Source: Methyloversatilis sp. XJ19-49
Lineage (GTDB): Bacteria; Pseudomonadota; Gammaproteobacteria; Burkholderiales; Rhodocyclaceae
Assembly: GCF_024580145.1 (NCBI RefSeq)
Contig: NZ_JANINI010000002.1
Location: 62,001 to 126,000, forward strand
Length of the DNA: 64,000 nt
Direction of reading: 5' to 3'
The notes beneath the pieces were generated by a model. That model was not told the origin of the DNA and did not search any database. It was given only the letters and a program-made list of their open reading frames with translations. This document shows, in pieces, positions 41,849 to 51,745 of the stretch (positions are counted from its first letter, which is position 1; each line of letters opens with the position of its first letter). Made by a program: the position numbers and the translations under genes.

Positions 41849-43351
41849 TCAGCGCGGCGGCGGGGTATGACCGGTGGCGGCGTGATGCGTGCCGGCGGCG
41901 GCATGGTGATGCAGCGCTGCGTGGTCCGGCTCATGCGGCAGACGATGGCCCACCCACTGCGGCAGCAGCGAGCCGACGATCATTCCGGTTGCACTGACCG
42001 CCAGACCGATCAGTTGGGCCGGTACCGCACTGGCCTCGCCCACCAGTATCTCGACCAGCAACCATGAGCCCAGGCCGCCGATGATCGCGGCCAGCGCGCC
42101 CTGGGTGGTGGCGCGCTTCCAGAACGCACCGAAGAACAGGGGCACGAAGGCGCCGGCCAGCGTCACCTTGTAGGCGTTCTCGACCATTTCGAATATGCCC
42201 GCCTCGGAATTCAGCGCCACCACCAGCACGATGCTGGCAAAGCCGACGATCGCACCGCGCATGACAAACAGCAACTGGCGATCGCCCATGCGCGGGTAGA
42301 AACCCTTTACGATGTTTTCGGCGAAGGTGACTGACGGTGCCAGCAGCGTGGCTGACGAACAGCTCATGATGGCCGACAGCACCGCACCGAAAAACAGGAT
42401 CTGCGCGATCAGCGGCGTGTGCTGCATGACCAGCGTCGGCAGCACGCGCTGCGAATCCTCCTCGATCAACGCGTTGAAGGTGCCGGGGTCGATCAGCGTC
42501 GCCGAATAGGCGATGAACATCGGCACGAAGCAAAAGCAGAAGTAGATCGATGCACCGAGCACCGAACCGCCGATCGCGACCTTTGCGCTCTTCGCCGACG
42601 TGATGCGCTGGAACACGTCCTGCTGCGGCACGGAGCCGAGCATCATGGTCAGCCAGGCGCCGAGGAAGGTGATCCACAGCCATGGATCGGCCGGCGGAAA
42701 GAAATCGAGCTTGCCGGCCGCCGACGCGTGGTCGATAACCGGCGCCACACCCCCGGTCAGGCCACTGATGACGTAGGCGATGTAGAGAAGGCCGCCCATC
42801 GACACCGCCATCTGCACGAAATCGAGGATGGCCACCGAGAACATGCCGCCGAAGGTGGTGTAGGTCAGCACGATGAGGGCACCGAGCACCATGCCGGTCT
42901 CCTGACTGACCGCACCATCGGTCACCATGAAGAAGATGAGGCCCATGGCCTTGATCTGCGCCGCCACCCAGCCCAGATAGGACATGACGATGCACAGCGA
43001 CGTGATGACTTCGACGGTACGGTTGTAGCGCAGGCGATAGTAGTCGCCGACGGTCATGATGTTCAGCTTGTACAGCTTGGTCGAATAGAAGATGCCGGCG
43101 ATGATCAGGCACATCGATGCGCCGAACGGATCGGCGACCACGCCGCCGAGGCCTTCGGTGACGAACTGCGCCGACACCCCGAACACCGCCTCGGCACCGA
43201 ACCAGGTGGCGAATACCGTGGCCGTCACCACCGGCAGCGGCAGGCTGCGGCCGGCCACGGCGAAATCCCTGGCGTTATGGACCCGTGTCGCGGCGTACAG
43301 GCCGATGCCGACCGACACCATCAGATAGAGCACTACGAACCAGATCAGCAT
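41849..43351 (-). CDS. Sodium:solute symporter family protein with His-rich tail
   Basis: A 500-residue transporter with 13 helices of the SSS (LeuT-fold) family: DFAVAGRSLPLPVVTATVFATWFGAEAVFG, in pieces at residues 25-55, GASMCLIIAGI, and SCSSATLLAPSVTFAENI. The substrate class, e.g. amino acid, proline or organic acid, cannot be read from the motifs. The last 25 residues are His-rich (HEPDHAALHHHAAAGTHHA). It ends 3 bp from the convergent coiled-coil gene. Confidence 0.85.
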   Translation of the reverse strand: MLIWFVVLYLMVSVGIGLYAATRVHNARDFAVAGRSLPLPVVTATVFATWFGAEAVFGVSAQFVTEGLGGVVADPFGASMCLIIAGIFYSTKLYKLNIMTVGDYYRLRYNRTVEVITSLCIVMSYLGWVAAQIKAMGLIFFMVTDGAVSQETGMVLGALIVLTYTTFGGMFSVAILDFVQMAVSMGGLLYIAYVISGLTGGVAPVIDHASAAGKLDFFPPADPWLWITFLGAWLTMMLGSVPQQDVFQRITSAKSAKVAIGGSVLGASIYFCFCFVPMFIAYSATLIDPGTFNALIEEDSQRVLPTLVMQHTPLIAQILFFGAVLSAIMSCSSATLLAPSVTFAENIVKGFYPRMGDRQLLFVMRGAIVGFASIVLVVALNSEAGIFEMVENAYKVTLAGAFVPLFFGAFWKRATTQGALAAIIGGLGSWLLVEILVGEASAVPAQLIGLAVSATGMIVGSLLPQWVGHRLPHEPDHAALHHHAAAGTHHAATGHTPPPR

Positions 43352-43452
43352 GCACGCCCCGGAGCAACATTTCGCGGCGCGGCACAACACCGCGCGGACT
43401 CAATGATAGCGGCGCACAAGCCTTGCGGGCACTGGATTTGCGGCGTTTTCGC

Positions 43453-44049
43453 TCAGGCGTCGAGGCGCCGCGGCGGCAGCATGGGCAGACCGGCGAGAGC
43501 AGTCATTTCGAGCACGACAAGACCATCGACGCGCAGGCCCGACAGATGCATGCGCAGATGAGTCACCAGCGCGCAGCGCACCGATTCATCCATGCCGAAA
43601 AGCCGATCAGGCATCGACAGCGTGACGCGCGGCTGCGACGCCTCGATGTGCCAACCGAGCGCTCCGGCCAGCACGCCGGAGCAGGCGTCGATGACGATGT
43701 TGCCGACCTCTGCGAGTGCGTCCTGTTCAAGTTCGCCCGGTTCGGCAATGTCACCCGGCAGACCGAGCATGCGCCGCACCAGCGCCAGACCGCCGATCTG
43801 CGGCAGCACCAGCATGGCTTCGGCGCCGCAACCGTCGGTGGTGCGCATGCGCTGGGCCACGCCGCACAGGCAGCTGTCGAGGCTGGCCAGGCAAAGATCG
43901 AGGCGGGCGCGGTCGGCGATTTCGACATGCGAAACCGACATGCCCACCTGCTCGGACACGATCTGCGTGAAGGTGGATGCGGCACCATGCACCGATCGGC
44001 TCATCGAGCCGGCCAGTTCGCCGAATGCCTTCATGTGTGGAGGAATCAT
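43453..44049 (-). CDS. CheC/CheX-family phosphatase-like protein
   Basis: A 198-residue protein. ELEQDALAEVGNIVIDACSGVLAGALG carries the E-x(3)-N core of CheC/CheX phosphatases, which remove phosphate from CheY-type receivers; here the Glu and Asn of E-V-G-N are present in one active site. No chemotaxis gene adjoins it; the Pil-Chp cluster is 9 kb away. The start codon (ATG 44049) overlaps the stop of an upstream short frame by ATGA. Confidence 0.72.
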   Translation of the reverse strand: MIPPHMKAFGELAGSMSRSVHGAASTFTQIVSEQVGMSVSHVEIADRARLDLCLASLDSCLCGVAQRMRTTDGCGAEAMLVLPQIGGLALVRRMLGLPGDIAEPGELEQDALAEVGNIVIDACSGVLAGALGWHIEASQPRVTLSMPDRLFGMDESVRCALVTHLRMHLSGLRVDGLVVLEMTALAGLPMLPPRRLDA

Positions 44050-44117
44050 GTTCCCGCCCCTGCGCTGCCCCGTGCAAGCCACGCCGCAGCTACCGTGGTC
44101 GTTTTCATCGTTGGCAT
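44046..44117 (-). CDS. Possible short leader peptide upstream of the CheC-like gene
   Basis: A 23-codon frame (MPTMKTTTVAAAWLARGSAG...) with GGGAG before it. Its stop overlaps the CheC-like start (ATGA), which is what translational coupling looks like. It has a weakly signal-like composition. It may equally be chance; no conserved context is visible. Confidence 0.3.
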   Translation of the reverse strand: MPTMKTTTVAAAWLARGSAGAGT

Positions 44118-44185
44118 CTCCCGGTATGAACAGGGGCTAACGACTTTCGTGGCGACATCTTTAGGGAAGACATCCCGAGCGAAGC

Positions 44186-45709
44186 TCAGGCGAAGGCGTG
44201 CCACACCTCGAAGCCGATCAGCAGTGCGACCAGCAGGCACAGGAACTGTATCCAGCGCAGCTGCCGGCGGCTGCGCTGCTCGAGATCGACCGCCTCCTGC
44301 CGCACGTCCTGCGCGGCAGACTGGCTCAGTATCTTGTGCGCCAGCCGCGGCAGCTCCGGCATCATCATCGCCCACGCCGGCGCCTCGTCGAGCAGCTTGC
44401 GGCGCAGCGCGCGCCAGCCGACCTGTTCGCTCATCCAGCGTTCCAGAAAGGGCTTGGCGGTTTTCCACAGGTCCAGCTCCGGGTCGAGCTGGCGCCCCAG
44501 ACCTTCGATGTTGAGCAGGGTTTTCTGCAGCAGCACAAGCTGCGGCTGGATTTCGACATTGAACCGGCGCGACACCTGGAACAGCCGCAGCAGCGTGCGG
44601 CCGAACTCGATTTCCTTCAGCGGCTTGTCGAAGATCGGCTCGCAAACGGCACGGATCGACGCCTCGAACTCATCCACCCGGGTGCCGCGCGGCACCCAGC
44701 CGGCATCGACGTGCGCCTGCGCCACCCGCTTGTAGTCGCGCTGGAAGAACGCGAGGAAGTTCTGCGCCAGGTAGTTCTTGTCCACATCGGTGAGCGTACC
44801 CATGATGCCGAAGTCGAGTGCGATGTACTGGCCGTCGGGCGCGACGAAAATGTTGCCCGGATGCATGTCGGCGTGGAAGAAACCGTCGCGGAACACCTGG
44901 GTGAAGAAGATTTCGACGCCGGCGCGCGACAGCGCCGCCATGTCGACACCCTGGGCACGCAGCGCGTCGGTGTGCGAAATCGGCAGACCATACATGCGCT
45001 CCATCACCATGGCGGTGGGGCCGCAGAAGTCCCAGTAGACCTCGGGGACGGCGAGCAGCGGCGAATCGCGGAAGTTGCGGCGCAGCTGCGAACAGTTCGA
45101 CGCCTCGCGCATCAGGTCGAGTTCGTCGCCCAGATGCTTGGAAAACTCGGCCACCACCTCGCGCGCCTTCAGCCGGCGTCCTTCCGACCACACGCGCTCC
45201 AGCAGGGCGGCGGCGGTTTCCATCAGCAGGATGTCGTTGGCGATGATGTGTTCGATGCCGGGGCGCAGCACCTTGACCGCGACATCTTCGCCATTCGGCA
45301 GCACCGCGAAATGCACCTGCGCCACCGATGCCGACGCCACCGGCCGGGTTTCGAAACTGCGGAACACCTGGTCCAGCGGCTTGCCGTAGAAGGCCTCGAG
45401 CCGAGCGATCGCCTGTTCGGACGGGAATGGCGGCACGCGGTCCTGCAGCTTGGCCAGTTCGTCGGCGATGTCCGGTGGCAGCAGGTCGCGCCGCGTCGAC
45501 AGCATCTGGCCGAACTTGACGAAAATCGGACCGAGCGCCTCCAGCGCTTCGCGCAGCCTGACAGCGCGCGGATCGGTGAAGCGCCGACCCAGGCGGGTGA
45601 CGCGCAGCAGGCCGGCAAAGCGCAGCTTGCTGCCGGCATCGAGCAGCATCTGGTCGAGCCCGAACCGCAGGCTCACCGTGAGGATCTTGAGCAGTCGCAG
45701 CCAGCGCAT
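44186..45709 (-). CDS. ubiB: Ubiquinone biosynthesis regulatory protein kinase UbiB
   Basis: A 507-residue atypical kinase of the UbiB/ADCK family. The KxGQ motif ([17 protein letters not shown]), the Ala-rich loop ASVAQVHFA, the catalytic [13 protein letters not shown] and metal site IALDFGIMG are all present. A C-terminal hydrophobic end ([18 protein letters not shown]) anchors it to the membrane. It is needed for ubiquinone synthesis, probably by ATP-dependent lipid extraction. ATG 45709 was taken; the usual ubiE-ubiJ neighbours are absent. Confidence 0.9.
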   Translation of the reverse strand: MRWLRLLKILTVSLRFGLDQMLLDAGSKLRFAGLLRVTRLGRRFTDPRAVRLREALEALGPIFVKFGQMLSTRRDLLPPDIADELAKLQDRVPPFPSEQAIARLEAFYGKPLDQVFRSFETRPVASASVAQVHFAVLPNGEDVAVKVLRPGIEHIIANDILLMETAAALLERVWSEGRRLKAREVVAEFSKHLGDELDLMREASNCSQLRRNFRDSPLLAVPEVYWDFCGPTAMVMERMYGLPISHTDALRAQGVDMAALSRAGVEIFFTQVFRDGFFHADMHPGNIFVAPDGQYIALDFGIMGTLTDVDKNYLAQNFLAFFQRDYKRVAQAHVDAGWVPRGTRVDEFEASIRAVCEPIFDKPLKEIEFGRTLLRLFQVSRRFNVEIQPQLVLLQKTLLNIEGLGRQLDPELDLWKTAKPFLERWMSEQVGWRALRRKLLDEAPAWAMMMPELPRLAHKILSQSAAQDVRQEAVDLEQRSRRQLRWIQFLCLLVALLIGFEVWHAFA

Positions 45710-45869
45710 GCGGCTCAGCCCTCGGCCGCGCGTTGCGGGGCAGGAACAGACGATCTGGGGGGTTGAAACCTCATGTTGCGGGGACTCGACAGCGGCGTGC
45801 GGAGCGCGCACTGTACAAGAAGCACCGCCACGCCGGAAGCGGCTTTCCGGGCTGAATGCGGGCTCGCGC

Positions 45870-45875
45870 TATACT
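45870..45875 (+). promoter_or_regulatory. -10 element TATACT of the argS promoter
   Basis: TATACT lies 45 bp before the argS start in the gap divergent to ubiB. No good -35 is visible. Confidence 0.45.
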
Positions 45876-45920
45876 TCGCGGTCTTCAAATGCACTTGCGC
45901 ATCGCGCTTCCGTTTCACTC

Positions 45921-47663
45921 ATGACCCCCGAACTGCGCCGAGAACTGACCCGTCTGCTGCATGCCGCACTGGCCAGTGTGGCGCCCGACATCGCGCCACC
46001 CGACATCCTTCTTGATCGCCCGAAGCAGGCTTCGCACGGCGACCTCGCCTGCAACGTCGCGCTGCAGCTGGCCAAGGCGCTGAAACTGAACCCGCGCGTC
46101 ATCGCCGAACGCATCGTGCGCGAACTGCCGCCATCGCGCATCGTCGAGCGCGCCGAAGTGGCAGGCGCCGGTTTCATCAATTTCTTCTTCAGCGCCTCGG
46201 TCAAGCAGGCCATCGTTGGCCGCATCCTGAACGAAGGCGAACGCTACGGCCGCTCGGACACCGGAACCGGCAAAAAGGTGCAGGTCGAATTCGTGTCGGC
46301 CAACCCGACCGGGCCGCTGCACGTCGGCCACGGTCGCGGTGCTGCCTACGGATCTGCGCTGTGCAACCTGCTCGACGCCGCCGGCTACGCGGTGACGCGC
46401 GAGTTCTACGTCAATGACGCCGGTCGCCAGCTGGACATCCTCGCTGTGTCGGTATGGCTGCGCTACATGGAAACGCAGGGGGCGGCGGTGAAATTCCCGG
46501 CCGACGGCTACCGCGGCGACTATGTGCGCGACATCGGCGCGGAACTGTTCATCCAGCAGGGCACCCTACTGAACAGGCACACGGCCGAGCTGCCCGATGC
46601 CTCGGTCGCCGGCGATACCGCAGACGCCATGCTTGACGCATTGATCGCCCACGCCAAGACCACACTGGGCGAAGACTGGTGGACGGTGCACCGCTACGCG
46701 CTCGATGCCATGCTGGCCGACCAGCGCAATGATCTGGGCGAATTCCGAGTGCATTACGACGTGTGGTATTCGGAACAGTCGCTGCACAGCAATGGCGCGG
46801 TGGATCGCGCAGTGAAGCGCCTGCAGGACGGCGGCCACCTTTATGAACAGGATGGTGCGCTGTGGTTTCGATCGACCCGCTTCGGTGACGAGAAGGACCG
46901 TGTCGTGCGTCGCGAAAATGGCGCCTACACCTATTTCGCGTCCGACATCGCCTATCACGCGGAGAAGTTCGCGCGCGGCTTCGACCTCGTCATCGATGTC
47001 TGGGGTGCCGACCATCACGGCTATATCCCGCGCGTGAAGGGCGCGCTGACTGCGCTGGGCGAAAACCCGGACAAGCTCGAAATCGCGCTGGTGCAGTTCG
47101 CCGTGTTGTACCGCGGCGGTGAAAAGGCGGCCATGGGCAAGCGTTCTGGCGACTTCGTCACGCTGCGCGACCTGCGAGCCGAAGTCGGCAACGACGCGGC
47201 GCGCTTCTTCTACGTGCTGCGCAAGAGCGACCAGCACCTCGACTTCGACCTCGATCTTGCCAAATCCGAGTCGAACGACAATCCGGTCTACTACATACAG
47301 TACGCTCACGCACGCATCTGCTCGGTGCTGCGCGAGGCAGTGGCCAATCACGCGCTCGACCTGTCGCTGCTGCCCGGCATCCCGTTCGATGTGTTGACCG
47401 GCGAGCGCGAACTGCTGCTGGCCCAGCGTCTGGCCGAATTCCCGGACGTGATCACCCAGGCGGTGGCCGACCGCGCACCGCACTCTGTCGCCTTCTACCT
47501 GCGCGATGTGGCGTCCGATTTCCACGCCTTCTACAACGCCTCGCGCATGCTGGTCGACGATCTGGCGGTGCGCGAAGCCCGTCTGGCGCTGGCCGCCGCC
47601 ACGCGGCAGGTCATCGCCAACGGGCTGTCGCTGCTTGGCGTATCCGCACCGGAATCGATGTAA
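45921..47663 (+). CDS. argS: Arginyl-tRNA synthetase
   Basis: A 580-residue class I synthetase. The N-terminal Add-1 domain is [17 protein letters not shown] onward; SANPTGPLHVGHGRG is the HIGH motif, followed by the insertion domain. VKGALTALG and YRGGEKAAMGKRSGDFVTL hold the KMSKS-equivalent, and YIQYAHARICSVLREA starts the anticodon-binding domain. Length is usual for ArgRS. It overlaps the next gene by one base (TAATG). Confidence 0.95.
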   Translation: MTPELRRELTRLLHAALASVAPDIAPPDILLDRPKQASHGDLACNVALQLAKALKLNPRVIAERIVRELPPSRIVERAEVAGAGFINFFFSASVKQAIVGRILNEGERYGRSDTGTGKKVQVEFVSANPTGPLHVGHGRGAAYGSALCNLLDAAGYAVTREFYVNDAGRQLDILAVSVWLRYMETQGAAVKFPADGYRGDYVRDIGAELFIQQGTLLNRHTAELPDASVAGDTADAMLDALIAHAKTTLGEDWWTVHRYALDAMLADQRNDLGEFRVHYDVWYSEQSLHSNGAVDRAVKRLQDGGHLYEQDGALWFRSTRFGDEKDRVVRRENGAYTYFASDIAYHAEKFARGFDLVIDVWGADHHGYIPRVKGALTALGENPDKLEIALVQFAVLYRGGEKAAMGKRSGDFVTLRDLRAEVGNDAARFFYVLRKSDQHLDFDLDLAKSESNDNPVYYIQYAHARICSVLREAVANHALDLSLLPGIPFDVLTGERELLLAQRLAEFPDVITQAVADRAPHSVAFYLRDVASDFHAFYNASRMLVDDLAVREARLALAAATRQVIANGLSLLGVSAPESM

Positions 47664-48262
47664 TGGCCAAAGCTGCACAAAAGAGGGCACCCGCGCGCAA
47701 GCATCGCGGCGGCACCGTAGTCGGCATCTTCATCGGCCTGGTCCTGGGCGTGGTGCTGTGCGCCGGAGTGATGTGGTACATCAACGGCTCGGCGCTGCCA
47801 CTTCAGTTGCGTGAAGCGGCGCCCGCGGCGTCTGCACCGGGGAGCGAACCGGTCGCACTGCCCGGCAAACCGGGTGACAAGCCCCCCGTCAAGCCGCGCT
47901 TCGACTTCTATGAAATCCTGCCCGGCGGTCAGAGCGCACAGCCTGCTCCGGCCCGGACGCCGCCTGCGGCAGCACCGACGCCGCCCGCAGACAGCCCGGT
48001 GCCCGCGGTCGCGCCGGCACCGGCCGCCGCCCCGGAATCGCTGGTTCTGCAGGCCGGTGCCTTTTCGTCGGAAGAAGAAGCCGACAACCTGCGCGCCCGT
48101 CTTGCGTTGATGGGTCTGGAGTCGAACGTTCAGACCCATGCCGTTGCCGGCAAGGGCACGCTGTACCGCGTACGGCTCGGCCCGTTCGCCAGCCCGGACG
48201 ACATGAGCCGGGTCCGAGCCGAACTGGCCCAGAACGGGATCGACACTTCGCTTGTCCGATGA
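47663..48262 (+). CDS. SPOR domain-containing membrane protein
   Basis: A 199-residue protein with a single N-terminal membrane helix (GTVVGIFIGLVLGVVLCAG), a Pro/Ala-rich periplasmic linker and a C-terminal SPOR domain (LQAGAFSSEEEADNLRARLA, RVRLGPFASPDDMSRV). SPOR domains bind denuded septal peptidoglycan, so it probably sits at the division site, like FtsN, though shorter. It starts in the argS stop and precedes dsbA by 31 bp. Confidence 0.88.
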   Translation: MAKAAQKRAPARKHRGGTVVGIFIGLVLGVVLCAGVMWYINGSALPLQLREAAPAASAPGSEPVALPGKPGDKPPVKPRFDFYEILPGGQSAQPAPARTPPAAAPTPPADSPVPAVAPAPAAAPESLVLQAGAFSSEEEADNLRARLALMGLESNVQTHAVAGKGTLYRVRLGPFASPDDMSRVRAELAQNGIDTSLVR

Positions 48263-48293
48263 CCGGACTTGCCATGCACATACAGGAGACAGC

Positions 48294-48932
48294 ATGAAAT
48301 TCGGATTCAAGCAGATCGCCGCGCTGGCTTTTGCCGGCTTCATGGCCAGCGGCGTCGCCGCCGCCCCGCTGAACGAGAAGGACTTTCGCGAAATCAAGCC
48401 GGCCCAGTCGGTCGAACCGGGCCCAAAGGTCGAGGTGATCGAGTTCTTCTGGTACGGCTGCCCGCACTGCTTCGAGCTCGAGCCGTCATTGAAGAAGTGG
48501 CTCGACCGCAAGCCGGACGACGTGACCTTCAAGCGGGTACCGGCCATCTTCCGCCAGTCCTGGGTGGCCGGCGCACAGACCTTCTACACGCTGGAAACGC
48601 TCGGCGAGCTCGACCGCATGCACAGCAAGGTGTTCGACGCCATCCACATGGAACGCCAGGCGTTCAACGACATGGCGACCATCAGCAGCTGGATGGGCAA
48701 GAACGGCATCGATGCGAAGAAGTTCGAAGACACCGCCAAGTCGTTCGCCGTGTCGGGCAAGGTGCAGCGCGCGCAGCAGATGAGTGCCGCCTATCAGCTG
48801 ACCGGCGTGCCTGCGCTGGTGGTCGATGGCAAGTACATCGCGCTCGGCAACAGTTATGAAGGCATGCTCGTCATCGTCGACCAGCTGATCGAGCGCGCCC
48901 GCGGCGAGCGCGCAGCGGCCGCCAAGAAGTAA
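48294..48932 (+). CDS. dsbA: Thiol:disulfide interchange protein DsbA
   Basis: A 212-residue periplasmic oxidase with a signal peptide (IAALAFAGFMASGVAA). The active site is FWYGCPHCFELE (CPHC), and TGVPALVVDGKY supplies the cis-Pro loop. It introduces disulfides into exported proteins. A clean AGGAGA precedes the ATG at 48294. The CSS-EAL protein and the YceI protein in this window may be clients, which is inference. Confidence 0.93.
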   Translation: MKFGFKQIAALAFAGFMASGVAAAPLNEKDFREIKPAQSVEPGPKVEVIEFFWYGCPHCFELEPSLKKWLDRKPDDVTFKRVPAIFRQSWVAGAQTFYTLETLGELDRMHSKVFDAIHMERQAFNDMATISSWMGKNGIDAKKFEDTAKSFAVSGKVQRAQQMSAAYQLTGVPALVVDGKYIALGNSYEGMLVIVDQLIERARGERAAAAKK

Positions 48933-48937
48933 ACCGC

Positions 48938-49738
48938 ATGGACGCAGCGCGTCCGGCGGCAACGGGTGCCCGCGCGGCACCCGTTGTCTTTCTGACCGGC
49001 GCATCGAGCGGCATCGGCGAAGCGCTGGCCCGCCATTACGCCGCGGAAGGCGCCACGCTCGGCCTGGTGGCGCGGCGGGCGGCGCAGCTCGATGCGCTGG
49101 CTGCCAGCCTGCCCGGACAGCATTTCACCTTTGCCGCCGACGTGCGCGACGCCGCCGCGCTGCAGGCGGCGGCCGAATCCTTCATGCAGCAGACCGGCGT
49201 GCCGGACATCGTCATCGGCAACGCGGGCGTATCGGTCGGCACGCTGACCGGCGAGCAGGAGGACCTGCCGGCGTTCGAAACCGTGTTCGACATCAACGTC
49301 CTTGGCCTGGTGCGCACCTTCGCACCCTTCGTGAAACCGATGCAGGCGCGGCGCAGCGGCGCGCTGGTCGGCATCGCCTCGGTCGCCGGCATCCGCGGAC
49401 TGCCGGGTGCCGGTGCCTACTGCGCGTCGAAATCGGCGGCGATCACCTATCTGGAAAGCCTGCGGGTGGAACTGCGCGGCAGCGGCGTGAAGGTACAGAC
49501 GATCTGCCCCGGCTACATCGATACGCCGATGACCGCCATCAACCCCTACCCGATGCCCTTCCTGCTCAGCGCCGACGAAGCCGCCCCGCGCTTCGCCCGC
49601 GTCATCGCACGCGGCACGTCCTATGCAGTCGTGCCGTGGCAGATGGGGCTGGTGGCCAGGCTGCTGCGCCTGCTGCCCGACCCCGTATTCGACTTCGCGT
49701 TCGCGAAGGCCGGCCGCAAACCGCGCGGCACGTTGTAG
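48938..49738 (+). CDS. Short-chain dehydrogenase/reductase
   Basis: A 266-residue SDR: TGASSGIGEALARHY (cofactor loop), ADVRD, IGNAGVSVG, IASVAG for the catalytic Ser and YCASKSA for Tyr and Lys. The C-terminus has hydrophobic residues (PWQMGLVARLLRLLPDPVF) that may bind membrane or a lipid substrate. It is 5 bp after dsbA, a common place for this SDR in betaproteobacteria, with no known link in function. Confidence 0.85.
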   Translation: MDAARPAATGARAAPVVFLTGASSGIGEALARHYAAEGATLGLVARRAAQLDALAASLPGQHFTFAADVRDAAALQAAAESFMQQTGVPDIVIGNAGVSVGTLTGEQEDLPAFETVFDINVLGLVRTFAPFVKPMQARRSGALVGIASVAGIRGLPGAGAYCASKSAAITYLESLRVELRGSGVKVQTICPGYIDTPMTAINPYPMPFLLSADEAAPRFARVIARGTSYAVVPWQMGLVARLLRLLPDPVFDFAFAKAGRKPRGTL

Positions 49739-49739
49739 G

Positions 49740-49818
49740 GCAGATGCAAGTTACAAGTTTCAAGATGCAAGGAAGGGCGGCGCTAGCTTGAATCTTGCAT
49801 CTTGAAACTTGCATCTGC
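49740..49818. repeat. Imperfect inverted repeat between convergent genes
   Basis: The arms 49740-49771 and 49794-49818 are inverted copies, identical except for a 7-bp insertion (TTACAAG) in the first arm. They are built of the unit GATGCAAG/CTTGCATC and sit exactly in the gap between the convergent SDR and hemL genes. It may act as a two-way terminator or be a mobile extragenic repeat. Confidence 0.7.
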
Positions 49819-49827
49819 GGTCAGCCG

Positions 49828-51108
49828 TCAGGCCTTCGCGAACGCGGCCTTCGCCCGCGCCAGCGTCTGCGCCACGTCGTCCTCGCTGTGCGCACCCGAC
49901 ACGAAACCGGCTTCGAACGCCGACGGTGCCAGATAGACGCCGGCATCGAGCATGGCATGGAAGAAGCGGTTGAAGCGCTCGCGGTCGGACTGCATCACTT
50001 CGGCGTAACTGGCCGGCGCCGCGTCGCGGAAATACAGGCCGAACATGCCGCCGACCGACTGTGCCGAAAACGGCACGCCTGCTTCGTGGGCCGCGGCGAC
50101 CATGCCGTCGGTGAATTGCTTCGTGCGGGCGGCGAGCCGGTCGTGGAAGCCGGGTACGTCGATCAGTTCCAGCGTCTTCAGTCCCGCCGCCACGGCGACC
50201 GGGTTGCCGGACAGCGTGCCGGCCTGATAGACGGCGCCGATCGGCGCGATGGCGGCCATGATGTCGCGCCGGCCGCCGAACGCACCGACCGGCATGCCGC
50301 CGCCGATCACCTTGCCCAGCGTGGTCAGGTCGGGCGTGATGCCGAACAGGCCCTGGGCGCCGACCGGACCGACGCGGAAACCGGTCATCACCTCGTCGAA
50401 GATCAGCACCGCACCATATTGTGTACACAGCGTGCGCATCGCATCGAGGAAGGCGCGCGTCGGCACGATGAGGTTCATGTTGCCGACCACCGGCTCGACG
50501 ATGACGCAGGCAATGCGCTCGCCGTGGTTGCGGAAGCAGTCTTCCAGCTGCTGCGGATCGTTGTAGTCGAGCACCAGCGTGTGCTTGGCGAAGTCGGCCG
50601 GCACGCCGCCCGAACTTGGATTGCCGAAGGTGAGCGCGCCGGAGCCGGCCTTGACCAGCAGGCTGTCGGCGTGGCCGTGATAGCAGCCTTCGAACTTCAC
50701 GATGGTGTCGCGACCGGTGAAACCGCGTGCCAGACGGATGGCGCTCATCGTCGCCTCGGTGCCGGAACTGACCAGGCGCACCTGTTCGATCGACGGCACG
50801 CGGGCGCACAGCAGTTCGGCCATCAGGATTTCGCCTTCGGTCGGCGCACCGAAGGACAGGCCGCCCACCGCAGCCTCCTGCACGGCCCGGATCACGTCCG
50901 GGTGTGCATGACCCAGGATCGCCGGCCCCCAGGACCCCACATAGTCGATGTACTCGACGCCATCGGCGTCCCACAGCCGGCTGCCCACGCCGCGCGTGAA
51001 GAAGCGCGGCGTGCCGCCGACCGAGCGGAAGGCCCGGACCGGCGAATTGACGCCGCCCGGAATGCTGCGCTGGGCGCGTTCGAAAAGCTGCTCGTTGCGG
51101 GTGGTCAT
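49828..51108 (-). CDS. hemL: Glutamate-1-semialdehyde 2,1-aminomutase
   Basis: A 426-residue pyridoxal-phosphate enzyme. [19 protein letters not shown] is the family start, [14 protein letters not shown] binds phosphate, and [17 protein letters not shown] carries the cofactor Lys. It makes 5-aminolevulinate in the C5 route to haem. The ATG at 51108 is set by GAAGGA before it. thiE and thiD lie upstream in the same direction. Confidence 0.95.
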   Translation of the reverse strand: MTTRNEQLFERAQRSIPGGVNSPVRAFRSVGGTPRFFTRGVGSRLWDADGVEYIDYVGSWGPAILGHAHPDVIRAVQEAAVGGLSFGAPTEGEILMAELLCARVPSIEQVRLVSSGTEATMSAIRLARGFTGRDTIVKFEGCYHGHADSLLVKAGSGALTFGNPSSGGVPADFAKHTLVLDYNDPQQLEDCFRNHGERIACVIVEPVVGNMNLIVPTRAFLDAMRTLCTQYGAVLIFDEVMTGFRVGPVGAQGLFGITPDLTTLGKVIGGGMPVGAFGGRRDIMAAIAPIGAVYQAGTLSGNPVAVAAGLKTLELIDVPGFHDRLAARTKQFTDGMVAAAHEAGVPFSAQSVGGMFGLYFRDAAPASYAEVMQSDRERFNRFFHAMLDAGVYLAPSAFEAGFVSGAHSEDDVAQTLARAKAAFAKA

Positions 51109-51118
51109 GGCAATTCCT

Positions 51119-51742
51119 TCAGAAAAGCTGCGCATAGGCACGTGCCCGCGCGGAAATATCGGGGGCGTCGAACAGATCGGACACCACGGCGAGCAGATCG
51201 GCTCCGGCTTCGATCAGCCGCGGTGCCCGATCCAGCGTGATGCCGCCGATGGCGCAGCGGGCAATGCCCAGATCGGCCACCTCGGCGAAACGCGCGCGGT
51301 CGGCGACCGGCGCGGCGGGTTTGGTCGCCGACGCGAACATCGCGCCGAAGGCCACGTAATCGGCGCCGGCACGCCGGGCCTCGTGCGCCAGCCCGGCATC
51401 GTTGTAGCAGGACACGCCGATCAGCGCCGCCGGACCCAGCCGCCGGCGGGCCGCCGCCGGATCGCCATCTTCGCGGCCGACGTGCACGCCGTCGGCGCCG
51501 ACTTCGCGCGCCAGTTCGACATCATCGTTGACGATGAAGCGCGTCCCGCAGACGGTGGTGATGGCGCGCAGCGCAAGAGCATCCGCAAGCCGGCACGCGA
51601 CGTTGTGCGACTTGTTGCGGTACTGCAGCAGCACCGCGCCGCCGGCGCAGGCGGCTTCCGCTGCCCGGTAAAGCGCAGCGCCGCTGAGGGCTTCGGGTGT
51701 CACTGCGTACAGACCGCGCAATGGAAGGAGGTCGCCAGGCAT
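51119..51742 (-). CDS. thiE: Thiamine-phosphate synthase
   Basis: A 207-residue TIM-barrel enzyme joining HMP-PP and thiazole phosphate. Motifs: [18 protein letters not shown] (pyrophosphate Lys), DGVHVGRED and [14 protein letters not shown]. The phosphate loop reads GVSCYND in place of the usual GxSxH, an accepted variant. It ends 10 bp before hemL and starts 3 bp after thiD. Confidence 0.92.
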   Translation of the reverse strand: MPGDLLPLRGLYAVTPEALSGAALYRAAEAACAGGAVLLQYRNKSHNVACRLADALALRAITTVCGTRFIVNDDVELAREVGADGVHVGREDGDPAAARRRLGPAALIGVSCYNDAGLAHEARRAGADYVAFGAMFASATKPAAPVADRARFAEVADLGIARCAIGGITLDRAPRLIEAGADLLAVVSDLFDAPDISARARAYAQLF

Positions 51743-51745
51743 TGT

